From assembly GCA_036897445.1 (NCBI GenBank), contig JAYMTL010000008.1, positions 62,001 to 126,000 of the forward strand: a DNA stretch of 64,000 bases, read 5' to 3'. Origin of the DNA: Pelargonium tetragonum. Taxonomy: Eukaryota > Streptophyta > Magnoliopsida > Geraniales > Geraniaceae. A program made the translations under genes and the position numbers. Position 1 is the stretch's first letter; every line of letters begins with the position of its first letter. Of the stretch, positions 13,106 through 25,600 are shown piece by piece. Under the pieces are notes generated by a model that worked only from the letters and a program-made list of their open reading frames with translations, had not been told where the DNA came from and did no database searches.

Positions 13106-14762
13106 AGCCTAAGTTCAGGAGTTCAGGAGCCTTTGAATCACTTAAATAGAAAGGAAGACTTTTTTATAGGTTCTTACTTTTATTTCAGTTTTCTTTTTCG
13201 ATAGCCGATTCGGCTTATGTAATATATAATTATAAAACAAGAAAGAAAAATTCCTCACCTCTTGTATGACACCGAGACTTTTGCTAATACTACAAGACAT
13301 TCTATCTTGGCATAAAGGCATTAGTTTGCTAGACAATACTCTAAAAAAAAATAAAGGAAAGTGTTTGTTCTGCTATAGTAGGTTTCAAGGCCCCAAATCT
13401 TACTTGAATAACCCGCATAGAGAGGGTCCTAATTTAGTATTAGAAACGGGGGATGCGCCTATACTATGTAAAACTTGTTGAAGCGGGAGCTACTACTTAG
13501 TAGAAATGTAAAAAAGAACAAAGAATTACGGGATTCCTCTTCATTTAGATTGGAAATACTGTCTTGATCCAGAGAACCCAGTATGAACTGTAAGAAATCA
13601 GCCACCACCCGCAAAAACATGCAATCCTGGATACGCTTGATACTCTACTTTTGGCTACCCCCCACTCTAACGACTTACTTAAAAAGGAGACCTATAACAA
13701 AAAATCTCTCTACTTAGTTTAGTATAAAGGGGGAATGCCACTCTATTACATACAAGCATTTCAACTTAGAGAGATATAAATCCGTGCTGTCCATAAGAGC
13801 TCATCTCGAAATTTAAATAGACCTCCCTCTTTTAATAAGAGTCGTTTAACCCTTGCCTTTGAAATGGGCCTAATTAAGATAACAAGAAAGAAAATTTTAG
13901 AGTAAAATACTAGAACAAAGAGTTCTTCTACAAATCGACAAACATTTCAAAAATTTTCAAGAATTGAGCGGATATCTAGGACAATTACTTGTATTGTTTT
14001 AAGTTTGATTCAAGATAGTAAGGTTTGAGCAAAACTCTGCATTGTTTATTAAGTATATTCACAAGAGTATCTCTTTTGTGGAGTTCTACAAAAGAAGAGA
14101 AGATCCTAAATGCTTTTATTTGGCTTGTCCGGTATATGCTATAAATTTTTTTGTTGGAATAAGTAAGACTCCCCTAGCACATTATGTGTCCGTATACAGC
14201 TTCAAATTAAATAAAAAGGAATCTCCGATACCAGTATTATCCTATTGGAATTCTTATTACTCGTGAATATTACGTTATCCTCCATCCTTATAATTTCTCT
14301 TCCCTTAAGGGTTCTATTAGCAATATTAGCAAGCAGTAGCTTCATAAGTTTTCACACTCATATACCCCCCTCGTGGGGCATCGATCTAAGGAATTCGTAA
14401 AAAAGGATCCACTGACCAAAATATGGAACCTACCTCCTACCTATTGAGGAGCTTTTTTTTTGAGCCTGCTAAAGAAACCCGTTTAGTTTACTTTTAAATA
14501 GAAGAGAGCTCGCTTTATTTATATAAATTTATATAATAGTAATCACTTGCCTCACCCCGAATCAGAAGTAACTGTGCTGAATCGAAATTGAGCAAACCTT
14601 ACTTTGATTTAGATTTTTATTTAATACCCCGCTCTACTTGTAGAATAATTTCGTTTTTATCCTCCTTAATACATTAGAGATGGGCCTAATTCATTTTGTC
14701 TTGATATTTGGGAGAGGCTTCTTTAAGAAAGATAGAAAAAGTGAGACTCTGATCTAAACGCG

Positions 14763-14785
14763 GAGTCCTTAATAATGAAGGACTC
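14763..14785. repeat. 8-bp hairpin with 7-nt loop
   Basis: GAGTCCTT (14763-14770) pairs exactly with AAGGACTC (14778-14785). It is followed by an ATTTT stretch. It is of the mini-hairpin type but has a longer loop. Confidence 0.5.
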
Positions 14786-15769
14786 ATTTTCCCCCTTTTG
14801 GAGCTTCTTTTAGGAATCCATAAGAAATGAACTCCTTATGCAGCTTTGTTTAGATAAGTAGAGTCCCCTTCTTAACAAAAAATCTTATTCAGCACATGGA
14901 ATTCCTATTCAAAACTATCGGTATACAAGGTCCTATATAATTTCACTCTTCATTTCTAAATAATTAAAGTTAGATTCACTACAAAAACTAGTTTGCAAAT
15001 AAAAACCCCAATACGGCAAAAATTGAAGTATTATATTCCACCTTAAGAAAAGGAGCTTTCAATCGAATTGTAAAACCGGCAACTCCGCTATTATTCTATT
15101 ATATGGCAGGGTACCCCTTATAATGGAGGGGGCTCTTTCTAGGCCAAGAAGTGTTGTATTAGTTTTGTATTTAAAAATTGTAAGGATTAGGGCTAAAATA
15201 ACGAAACAAAAGTACTTAAGCACCCTTTAAAATAAAAAAAGGAACCCTCCCGGATTAAGAGAGCAGAAGTCTAATACCTTTACTTTCTAATGTGTTACTA
15301 GCTACTACCTCAATCGATGACTGCCTTTAAAGCAGGACTTTATTTAGAAAAATAAAGAAACGAAACCGCGCAATCAAAGTACAAGCCCTGCTAGTTAATC
15401 TTAAAGCCGAACCTGTAACTAAAAAGAAGCACAAGCTAATATAAAAAGGGCTTTCAAGATTACCTAATTATCGGATTTACCCGGAAGAGCAAGCCATCTA
15501 AAATACTAGGATTACCGCGGAAATTTGAGGGATTTTACGCTCTCATATCAAATGACTTCTAGATACAACGGAAAAGCCTTGATATTTATAAAAATTCTTT
15601 CCTAAACTAGAGCAGCTATTGTCTTTTTCAGGTGATTCTACTTTTTTAGTTTAACTTTCACAGGGATTTTCAAAAAAGGGTTGGCTTTTTAAACTCAAAT
15701 TTGAGAAGGAATCGCTTGTATAGATAGACTAAACTACTTATAAAATTTGGGTTGGTTAGAGTAGTTCAA

Positions 15770-15832
15770 ATCTTGCTCGGGGTAATGCATCAGTTTCGAA
15801 ATTCGTACAAGAAGGGTTCAAATCGGGTAAAG
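15770..15832 (+). tRNA. tRNA-like fragment, anticodon possibly UCG
   Basis: A D-arm-like GCTCGGGGTAATGC (from 15774) is followed by GTTTCGAAA, which would place UCG (Arg) at 15796-15798. A T-loop word GGGTTCAAATC follows at 15814-15824. The spacing of the three parts is tRNA-like, but the anticodon and T stems pair poorly. A second T-loop-like word, AGTTCAAATC, lies just upstream at about 15762. Confidence 0.22.
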
Positions 15833-17335
15833 TTTAACATCTTAAAGATGGACTCCCTTGAATAAAATTCTATTTTTATAAAAAACTTCCTCGAAATAAA
15901 TTACAGAAATTTAGTGTAATTCAGGTACACTCGTTTTTGCGATTTACCTTCTTTTTTTTTGTTTATTGGTCGGGATTTTGTTCTAAATCTCTATCCAAGC
16001 AAAGTAGAAGCTCCAGTAAAAGAAAATGTCTTTAAGTTTAAGGAAATCTGGTATTAGTGCTATATATAATTATATAATTGTGTTTAGTAAGCTTTTCTGA
16101 AATGCGCGGTAAGGTTTATAGCAGTTTTGGCTGCTGGTTATTGGGTTATAAAAATTTGTTCCTAGTCTGTTTTGAAGCCCAAGTCATAATAAAAAATGAG
16201 TTCCCTCTTTAACAAGATTTACATGTGTTTAACAGTAGAGGAGACTAGGGGTCGGCCCTAAAAAGGAATTGACTAATAAATGGCATTCGCTTTTTTAATA
16301 TTACACTAAATAAGGGGCTCTGCTGTTTTTACTCAAAAAATGATATATAATAAATGAACGAAAATTAAGAAAAAAAATCATACGCGAGGTACCTTAATCT
16401 TTGATATAGTGCATAGAACCTCCTAATTTATTTAAAATATTTTATCTACAAGTCCTTTAGCATTGCTAGAACTTATAATACTTGCTTGTTATTATCTTTT
16501 TGAAAGATATTCATATTTACTTAAATAAAAACTACTAAAGCTAGTTATTAAGTTCTAATATTCTTGGGGATTCCCGGGGCACCATACCCTTAATTTATTT
16601 GACAGCCTAAAAGAAAATGACACCCAACAGAAATCTCCGGACTCTTTAGTCTTTTGAATTGCTAGATAAAAAGACATTTAAAGCCCCCTTATGTATATAA
16701 TCTTTCCCCGCAGTTTATACTATGATTATCTACTTGTAACTTTGTAATAGGAAATTTTAGAGCAAGAACTCAAGATTTTAAAAAGGAAAGAACTTCCGAA
16801 TATGTGTCTCGAGTCTTTTTTCACTTACAGCTACTTTTTTTACGAGAGGTTATTCTTAGTCAAGGCGGGTTTTTAGAATTTGAGGATAAAAAATACCACA
16901 TCCAAAACCGTGGGAGTTCCCCTAGTAATCCACTAAAAGGGGTTAAGTATAGTGCAGAAAAAAAGCAGCTTAAGGGGAGTTTATAGTATAAAGAAAAGTA
17001 GAAAGGACAAATTTGACCTATTTACATACACCTATGAGTCTCATAATTACGGAATATAAAGTTTGCTAGAATTTGTCCACCTTTCGAGTCTAACCTGGCC
17101 CATGCTCCCGAGAACAAAGAGTTTCCTGTTTAAGTGATTGCTGAACTTCTCAGCTCTAGTTTACGAATCCTGAGAAACCAAATCTAGCTTTATTGCACCA
17201 GTTACTTCACACTCTATTCGGTTTTATGCCGCTTACTTCATAAGCTTTAAAGACGTCTAAGTTCCCTTACCCGCTGCAGATACACGCTTTAAAATTTCCA
17301 ACTTCTTCAAAAGTCTAGAAATTTTTATGCAACAA

Positions 17336-17361
17336 GGTTACTATATCTTGATATAGTAACC
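17336..17361. repeat. Perfect 12-bp hairpin with TT loop
   Basis: GGTTACTATATC is followed by TT and the exact complement GATATAGTAACC. Twelve perfect pairs around a 2-nt loop are unlikely by chance here (my rough estimate is about 0.01 expected in 64 kb). It lies about 265 bp from the tRNA-like sequence at 17626-17732. It has no T-run and no neighbouring gene, so a role cannot be assigned. Confidence 0.7.
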
Positions 17362-17625
17362 CGTTTCAATTTCTTACCAACAAAATAATTTAAGGCGATA
17401 GTTTTGCTTTAACAAAGGGATACTTTGATTTTTGTAGACATTTACTTAACTTAGAATTTCTTTTTCTTTCTAAAAACCTTCTCTACTTCTCTAATAGAAT
17501 ACCTTAAAGTTATGTTAGGAAAATGCATTCAAAGTACTCGCAAAGAAGCCCCGATTTTGAAGTCCTACCCGCTTACTATAACAGGTTTATAGGTTTAATA
17601 CCATTTAATACCAACGGATATACTT

Positions 17626-17732
17626 ACTTAAAGTGGATTTGAACCCTACGCCACCAAGCAAGGATTACTTTGCCTTAACTGATTAGGAGACCCTTAAAGG
17701 GGCTTGGTTTTTGATAAGCTCTATATTTAAGT
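17626..17732 (-). tRNA. tRNA-like sequence carrying a hairpin insertion
   Basis: The ends form a perfect 7-bp acceptor-like stem (ACTTAAA with TTTAAGT) that extends to 9 bp outward. The T arm is GTAGG-GTTCAAA-TCCAC. A D-arm-like CCTAATCAGTTAAGG and an anticodon-arm-like GGCAA...TTGCT lie between them. The total is 107 nt, about 20-30 nt longer than a normal tRNA. The surplus coincides with a small G/C hairpin (CCCTT-A-AAGGG at 17691-17701) of the kind found throughout the background. The anticodon cannot be assigned because the candidate loop has 8 nt and lacks a clear T33. It may be a tRNA gene split by a mini-hairpin, or a chance arrangement. The matching ends and the T arm make pure chance less likely. 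Confidence 0.35.
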
Positions 17733-20700
17733 AAATTCTGCACATTAGCCAAGTTCCTATACTAAATCTGAGACTCATATTAAGGGTTAACTCTATAGGG
17801 GCTTTGTCTTTTCGCAGTCCTTGCTTGTGAAATAACTAATATACAACTTGTTTTTTGCAATTACTAAATTTAAATTACTGGAAGAGCCCTTTATAGGCAG
17901 CATAGCGGAATTAAGCTTACTTTATATGCTAGAGGATACTTACACTTAAGTGGGTGTGTACTTTAATGATATAAGACCCCAAGGGTGACGAATGAAACCT
18001 AAGAGTTTCAAATTCTTTTTATATAAGTTCCTAGGAAATTCCAGTATGATTTTAATGTTCAAAATATGCTGCGTAGTGAATAGGAGGTTCATAATAAGCA
18101 CGAAATTTAGGTATCTACGCTCTTCTTAGACTAAGAACTCGATTGTTAAAGCATGAAGAAATAGTATAGGGGCGCTGAAGCAGGACTGTCCTGAATTTTT
18201 TAGGTGGCATTAATTAAAAATGAAAATAAGTCTATCATTTATAGTTTTATAGAATGTAAGCCTCTTAGGAGCAGTCAAAAAAATATCCATCGACTTTAAT
18301 TCTGGGGGTACTTAGCTGAAGTGAAAAACTAGAATTGTATGAGTCTATCTATTAGGTTTTCTGTTTCAAGAGTTTTAAGCCAGTTCTAAAGTCTTATAAC
18401 TTCTTAATAGCCTTTTTAAAGTTTATATAGAGAAAAACAATAAAGAGTAATATAAGTCAAAGTCAATTCCTTATGATTTAAATTAAAGCATTGCCAATAC
18501 CTTTTACTTAAAAAGAGGAAAGGTTGCTCCTGAAAACGCACACTGTTCTGGTCCCCAAATTAAAGTAATAAAGCTTAGTGCCAAATTTACAAGTGAATCC
18601 CTTTACAGGCTAGATCAGGTATAAGATAAACTTCTCCTTAATTGTCATCCCCTTACTACTTTTATACTCTTGCTCAAATTCTCTTTCTTTAAAGTAAAGT
18701 ATTCCGGTACAGAGGTCCTTATTTACAACATCGCACCAGAATCTCTTTAGCAATCTCTATAGGAGCTTTTTCCTCTAAGGTTATCTTCTATTACAAAAGA
18801 ATTTTCTTTTTAACTTCAATTCCTTCCTTGAATAAGATAATCCGGATACTAAATGAGTATTTATTTGCTTTTAAAATACCCAATATCGTGATAAAGGACA
18901 TGCGGGGTATAATATAGAATTACTTACTAACGGAACGGGTTTCACTTAGATTTGTTCACTACTTAAGTTTTAAGTTATTAAGTTAAGGTTAGTTTATTCT
19001 TAATAATAAGAAAAGGGAGGTCTTGAGTTATTAAAAAGGAGACTGCTACCTTAAATAGGTAAAGAAAGTAGGAATCCTCTTGTAGTTTCCCTTGGTAGTC
19101 TATCTTTATTTAAAATAAAAGTTAAGCCTGTGATATGAGAAAATTTCCTAGGAATACCTTAGTGTCTTCCCCTTTCTGGAGTGCCTATAAAAAACTTATA
19201 TGACATAATATCCTGTAAAGTTGTCTATTAAAAAGGAATTCTTGAAGAAAGAAATTTCTTTCAGATCGTAATTTTTAGACCAAGCGCTATCACTTATACT
19301 CGAGTCTTCTAATCTAGTAACTAAATTTATTCTAGTTCGGGGTCTTGTAAAGTTTAAGTTAGAAGGCTGTCTCACTAAATTAGATAGTTAAATATATCTT
19401 CATTTTTGTAGAGGAATATGAATAACTTAACTGCTAATCCTACTAAAGAAAAATATGAGATCCTTGTTTATTTAGTACTAGAAGCCCCTCCTTTTTAATT
19501 AACTTTATATTGCCTTAATCTTTACCAGTTAACACGTCATCGAAAGAAGCCCTGAGCTAAGCTGGGTATTCTCATTGGAAATTGCAATTTTATGCTTTTT
19601 CGATTACACTGTACTGTATATAATACATCTATACTACTCTGTTCTAACTAAAAATTACATATTTACTGCAATTTCGAGTAAATAGGGACTAGTCAAAATT
19701 CAGTGTAATTGAGAAAAAAGAAGTCCTTTTGTAAAGGTATCCTAGCAAAAAAAATCTCTCAGGGCTCGGCCTAAAGCAGATAGTGCAAAAAGGTAAAAAT
19801 ATATAAGACTGATAAAAACTGAGGTGCTATCGTACTAATTTTCACAAGAAACTCGGGTTTCAAAAGTTTGAAATTTCATGTAAGTAACTCGGGGGGTGCT
19901 CGTTGTTTGCTAAGTATTAACGGTTGTCGAAGTTATGTATTATTTTCTATGTTAGGTAGTCTCTTAAGAAACGAGTTTCATATTTTGTGAAAAGTCAAAA
20001 TCCTATATTCAAGTTTTTTAGATTACATGGTTGCTCAAATCAGAATTCTTTTATAAAAGAGGTAGACCTAAGGAGGATATCTCGAGGTCGTAGTTTATGC
20101 TTTATTAGAGAAGTTCAAAAAAAAATAGAAAAATTGAACCAATTCCTGGATTGTAATTGTTATACAAGACTTAGCTACAACTTTGTAATTCAAGAATCTA
20201 TTTAATACGAGACTCGAGTTCAGTTGTGGATCCACACTTACTTATGAAACAAAAATGAACTATCTATTTTAGTTTGATTTTAGTAGCTTTTTAAAGGAGT
20301 AGTAACCCTTAATAGTTGTAGCTGTATATGAGTGTATAGTAAAATTAGCTTTTGTCAGGATTCTCAATACCTTTAAAGTTGACTTTAAAATACCCTACGA
20401 AGTAGTTTCCAAGATTTTTTTAAGTCCAATTAAAGTAATATAACCCAACCACGAGGAGCTTCCTTTTTATGAAATTAGTAAAATGTCCTCTTTGAGATTG
20501 TCCAGTTATACTTACCGGGTTTCTGCTTGAAACTCTTTATTTGGCTGGGGCAAAGGTAGGGCGCGGTAATAAAGAAAAAGCAAGGCATAGCCACAAGTGC
20601 CCATTCTAGAATTAATTGAGATACTTATAAAACAGATGGGGATTGGTATACAAATATTATGAGTTTTTATGTCTAGGATTACCAAAAGGGATTTTAACTT

Positions 20701-22220
20701 CTTCTAACCAAGAGTTTCTCCTCGAAAAAGTACTTATCCATAACCTGTGAACTCTAGATTTTCTTTTTATATAATCAAAAAAATGACTGACATAAGTTCT
20801 TCCTTCTGGCTCTACTACTATTTTTTGACAATTTCTACTTTATATTATTCATATTTTTTTAAACTCCCGGTTAAATAAAGATGACTGGGCCTTACTGAGG
20901 GAGGGGGTTATTGTTGTGGTATGCTATTCTTGGATTATATATAATACAACACCTCACACAGAGCTTTATCCACTAAATGCAATTGTATAGATTCTGTTCG
21001 AAATTAATTATAGTCTATCCCGGGGCTTTCCCCTGAGCGTATAAAAAGATCCATTATTCCTTGACTGTTAATTACCTATAAAGTTATTTATTTTACTTCT
21101 TTTACTCAGTTTTTCACTGGGTATCCTTACTTTTCTCCTACTAGCCCTAAAAGGAAAAATGAGAGATTTTTCTCTTTCTGATACGTATGAGCGAATCTCT
21201 TTTTTTTTTCGAAAAAGGCTGAGTCAGTAGGTGATAGGGTTGGATTCCTACAAAAGTTCCTGATTAGTATAATAGTAAAAGGGTTCCTGTATTCTTAATT
21301 TCACTAAAGCAAGGAATTCCCTTGTGTTTTTATAATAAGTACCTTGCTATTTTCGCGGATTTGTAAGCAATTTCTGTGCTATCAGCCCTGATATTAAAGT
21401 CACACCGTAGAAAAGAAAGCTCTTAAGAAAAACCCTAAGGAACGAATTAGAAAAAGCAATATAATTGAGATTTTTTTACCTAAATACAAGACTTTACTTA
21501 TTGGGACCTGTAGACAAAAATGTCTCGATACCCTCTAGGCGTTACTCCTGCTTTCCCGAAAAAAGACCCAGATAGAAATTCATACCAACGCTTTAGCAAA
21601 CCCTTCTCAAAAAGAGCACTGAACAAGCATTATCATTTGCTATTTTATAGGGATTCTACACTTGTATCCTATAGAATTTGGATCCATGATATAAAGCCTA
21701 AGCTCGCATATGATATACTACCTGCTTGGGCAATTTCGGGTAAATAAATTACTGAATTGTGAAACTACAAAGCAATTAAAGAACTATGCTAAACTGCACT
21801 TTTACGGGCCCCATATCACTTTAATTATACGAAACTTTACCCTAGTTAAAGCCTTTCAATAACTAGTATAATATTTAAGGGTTAATTTCCCAGTTATGTA
21901 AAACCTCTTGTAAAAAGCTACCTCTTTAAGATTTAAGAGATCCGATCAAGCTCTGTCTTCTGCCCCTCGCCGAATAAGGAGAAACTCAGTAAGTTCTTTT
22001 TTCCTATAAGTCCGTTAGTATCCGGGTTAGTTACTGAAGTAATAATTATTATACAATATTTTGGCTGGGAAGCTGAAATAAAGACTTGATTAAGGAAAGG
22101 CCCTTATAATTAAATAATTAGAGCTAGTCACAAAAAGAAAAAAGTACTTTAGGCTTATATGTATTGCATAAAGGTTTATGAAAGCCTCTAAAAAGTTTTA
22201 GTAAAAGGGAGCAGGCTTAG

Positions 22221-22640
22221 GGGATATAGGAAAGAGAGTATAGGTATATTAACTATGAGTATTAGAATCTTTAGTAATTTAGTAGTTGTAATTCTATACA
22301 TTGTTAATAATAGGTATATAGTAGTTGTTCTAACTGTTCTAGTAGTATAGTCCTCTTGTTCCTTGTAGTTGCTGACACGGGAGGAGAGAATTACTCTTCC
22401 TGATTGCAGCGAAGCGGAGGAAAGGTATTGCGTTATAGTTTAATGATATAACACAGATACCTTAACCGCTTATTCCTAACTTTCCTATTTTTTCTTATTG
22501 ACTTAACTTCTTGACTTATGTACTACCTATTGTATGTAGCTAATCCATTTCTCTTACGGTAAGGAAGTATAGAAGAGAGAAAGATCCTATATTACTCTAC
22601 TAACGAGGAGATTAAGGGAATTCCTCTTGTCCTCTGCTGT
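22221..22640 (+). other. G/T-rich island B
   Basis: The plus strand is rich in TAGTAG, GTTGTTCTA and TTGTAG words and poor in CpA. TAGTTGTTCTA occurs near 22323, matching island A, and an interrupted version of the TGACTTACTTCTT word lies near 22499. An imperfect two-part hairpin sits at 22422-22463. No coding frame is evident. Confidence 0.45.
22422..22463. repeat. Two-part stem-loop, 7 + 6 bp
   Basis: AAGGTAT (22422-22428) pairs with ATACCTT (22457-22463). Inside it GTTATA (22432-22437) pairs with TATAAC (22447-22452), with a small internal loop between them. Thirteen pairs in 42 nt suggest a structured RNA or cruciform element inside island B. Confidence 0.5.
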
Positions 22641-25600
22641 TATTGCTACCGGAGGAGAGGAACCTAGTAAGTATAGAGTCTGGTGTACCCCACTGAAAAA
22701 AGGGTGTTGTAGGAACAGATAGATCTACTATCGTTATATACCAACCTCAAGCTCGACCTCTTTACTGAACCTGGAAACAAAAGGAACAGAAAAATCTTAC
22801 ACTTTGTACTCCCCGTCTTATAACCCCTGTTGTCTGGGACAGCCATAAACAAAAATCTAGAACTTAACCCAATTGCTTTTCTTAATTAAAAGATGTGCTT
22901 GTACTCTGCAGCTTATAAAAGCCCTCTTAATCTTACGAGGCTTCTTATAAAAAACCTGTAGCTACTATTCCTTATTGGTATTAACCTGCCCTTTTTTGTT
23001 TATATAGAAATAGAATACCATTATTGTATTACTCTAGGTTTATTCGTTACTTTCTTAGTTAATAATGTAATATAGTATACAAATATCCGACTTACCTAAA
23101 ATACCCACCAAGTTCAAACTTCCTTTCCTGAGGGCTTACCTTGTAGTTTCTTACCATAACTTGTATCTTGAAAACCTAGACCAGAATTCTGTATCCTATG
23201 CCCCACTACCCGGGCCTCCCCGAGTCTTTTTCAAGACCCTCTCACGAGCTAGAAACCCCTCTAGCTAAACCTACCTTTTGGAGCTAAGTTCGTGCGAATA
23301 CCTATTAGTATCCTAGCGCTAGACCCTTCTTACTGTAAATCTTAGTAACTTTCTTATGAAACTCGTAGGAAAAAGTCCCTCTATCTACCTTAGCTATACC
23401 CTTGTCCTTAAACAAAGACTTTTAGTAGAAGAAAAGGACTGAATCTTGATATAGGAAGAAAAAGCTAATACATCTATCCTGATAAGAACCCGGGTAATTA
23501 GGAAATTCTTTCTAAGGCTTTATACGGCTAGACTCCTTAAGTTAAGAGGAATATGGAATTCCTTAATAAACAAATTTCAGAACTCTGATAACTAAAATGA
23601 GTATAACATAAGTGACCTCGGCTGCTGCCCTTTTTATAGGAATCTCCGTTGTGTAAAGCAATCCACCCTTCTAGTTTAGTTTGGTACTAATTCCATAGAT
23701 GTTTGAAGTTGAAAGGACCCCTATTAGATATACCCTGAAAAGAGTTGGGCCAGTTGAATCTTTCGTTTTAGCTACAGGATTTCGTTAATTCAGTTGATAA
23801 TCCTGCCTATGTCTTGGAGAGACCCTTGCATATTACAGATTACAAATTATTAACCCTGGGACTCTACCTATGGAATTCCGGTTTTCACTAAGCAAGCTTT
23901 ATAAGCTTCTTTTAGGGTTTTTATTATTTAATTATATATTACTCTTCGCTATAACTCTAGAACTAGTCTGCCCAAAACTCCTGTATCTTTTTTCTCCTTT
24001 TAGTTAGGACTTCCTAGCCCCTATTTTATAAGGAAAAGATGTTGGTCCCTCTAAGTGCAAGGGAAGTAGGAAGATTTTTAATTAGAATCTTGGCACTACT
24101 TCGAAGAATTGACAATGGAGTATTTTAAAGATCAACCCATCTAGAGCATACGCCTCGTATAAAGTAAGCCTAAGGCCACTAAACCTACAAGTATGTAAGT
24201 TTTAGAGTCCCTTTTCTTAAATTTCTTTACAAGCAAGTATTCCTTTATGAAGATTTTCCAAGTTATAAGCCGAACCCCTAATATATTCTAATACCATAAC
24301 AAAGGTCAGTTTAACCCTGCAAATCAACAGTGAATAAAACTTCAAAGCCAGGACTAGATATATAATATTCGAAAAATTCTTAGTATAAGTCCTTGCGTAA
24401 GATATATGAGTAATTTGCCCTATTAATTAGACAAAAATATATTGCTTCGAGAACCTATTTTTCGGATAAACCTACACCGGTAACTCAACATAACTCATTT
24501 CTAAAATATCTTAAAAGTCCTGAAAAACTCTTTTAGCTAGTCTACCAACCAACGAAATTTCCCATATGGAATATCTTTGTTTTTTCTCACTAACTACTAG
24601 CAGCTCTTTACTACCCTGCCCCTTTTTGATTTGAATAATTTACGACAATTACCTAAGCAAATAGAAGTTTTAAATGTTTTCTTTGGAGATATAATTGATG
24701 CCCTAGAAGGTTTTTTTTAGCCAGCCCCCGGAGAGATTTACCTTATTGGAAAAGCTCTTTAAGGGAAAGAAAAACTTTTTACTGAGTTATCTTTATTTTA
24801 TAGTGAGTACTCTTTCTATAGAATGTCTTTATTAAAAGATTGTCGGAGAAGTGTGAGAAGAAGATCCCCTATACACCCAAGGATACCCAAGATACAGCTA
24901 GCCGGGTTTTATATAAATGAACCCATCGGTCACGTAAGTGTATTTTTATTAGAATGCCTTGATAAAAATTTTCATTACTAATAACTAAGTAAGAATTTCT
25001 AATTACCGCTTGGATATGTCAGGAATAAAACCCGTGGCCCTTAGACTAAAAGCTCCATGCTCCGCCAACTGGGCTTTATACCCCTGAATAAGAGTTTCCT
25101 TTTCTTTTTGAGTCTATAGTAAGTAAAGGGCTCCGCTTATGATCTAAGTGATTGTAAAAAGGGTTGCGCTACCGGTGGGCCTTTTTAAGATAAATTACAA
25201 CGGGATTTACTGAGAGCCATTAGAACAAACTAAAGCCTGTAACAAGAGTGCTTTTTAAAGGGTTGAGTATATGCTTCGGTAGTTCTCCCAATTTAAAGAA
25301 ACTAAAAGTTTCCTCTATATAAGAAGAGGGCGGCTCCTAGATCAATAAAGCAAACCAGAACGATATGCTCTTGATTTGAGAAAAAGAGAATTTGAGTTTA
25401 AGAAAATTAAGCCGCTAAATCTAGGTTGTAAAAACTTAAAATGAACCCACTTATGAAGAGAGGGAGTTTTTTATTATACGCTTCAATGACAAAAATTTTT
25501 TACTAGCAGTGCATCCCTTTTTCTATTTTATATAGAATTACTTAGATAGAATAAAGGTCCATCTCTATGTTCAGTATTTATAAGGCTTTCGATCGAGGTG

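Larger units (their letters stand above)
9181..22220. other. Gene-free background with hairpins and tRNA-like scraps
   Basis: This long AT-rich stretch has no recognisable protein or rRNA. Mini-hairpins continue, for example CCTTATAAGG at 10601-10610, GAGTCCTT/AAGGACTC at 14763-14785 and GAAAGAAA/TTTCTTTC at 19247-19262. GGGCCC occurs at 10371 and 13072. Three tRNA-like sequences (13036, 15770, 17626) and a 12-bp hairpin (17336) are listed separately. A T-loop-like GGGTTCAAATC also lies on the minus strand near 11170, without a matching tRNA body. Confidence 0.55.

Noticed and set aside
14434-14460. CTCCT/AGGAG stem followed by a run of T, like a bacterial terminator
   Set aside because: The stem is only 5 bp, T-runs are common here, and there is no gene upstream.
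22525-22560. TATGTAGCTAATCCATTTC, faintly like the histidine motif region of cox1
   Set aside because: Key histidine codons are absent and flanking translation has stops and no cox1 likeness.
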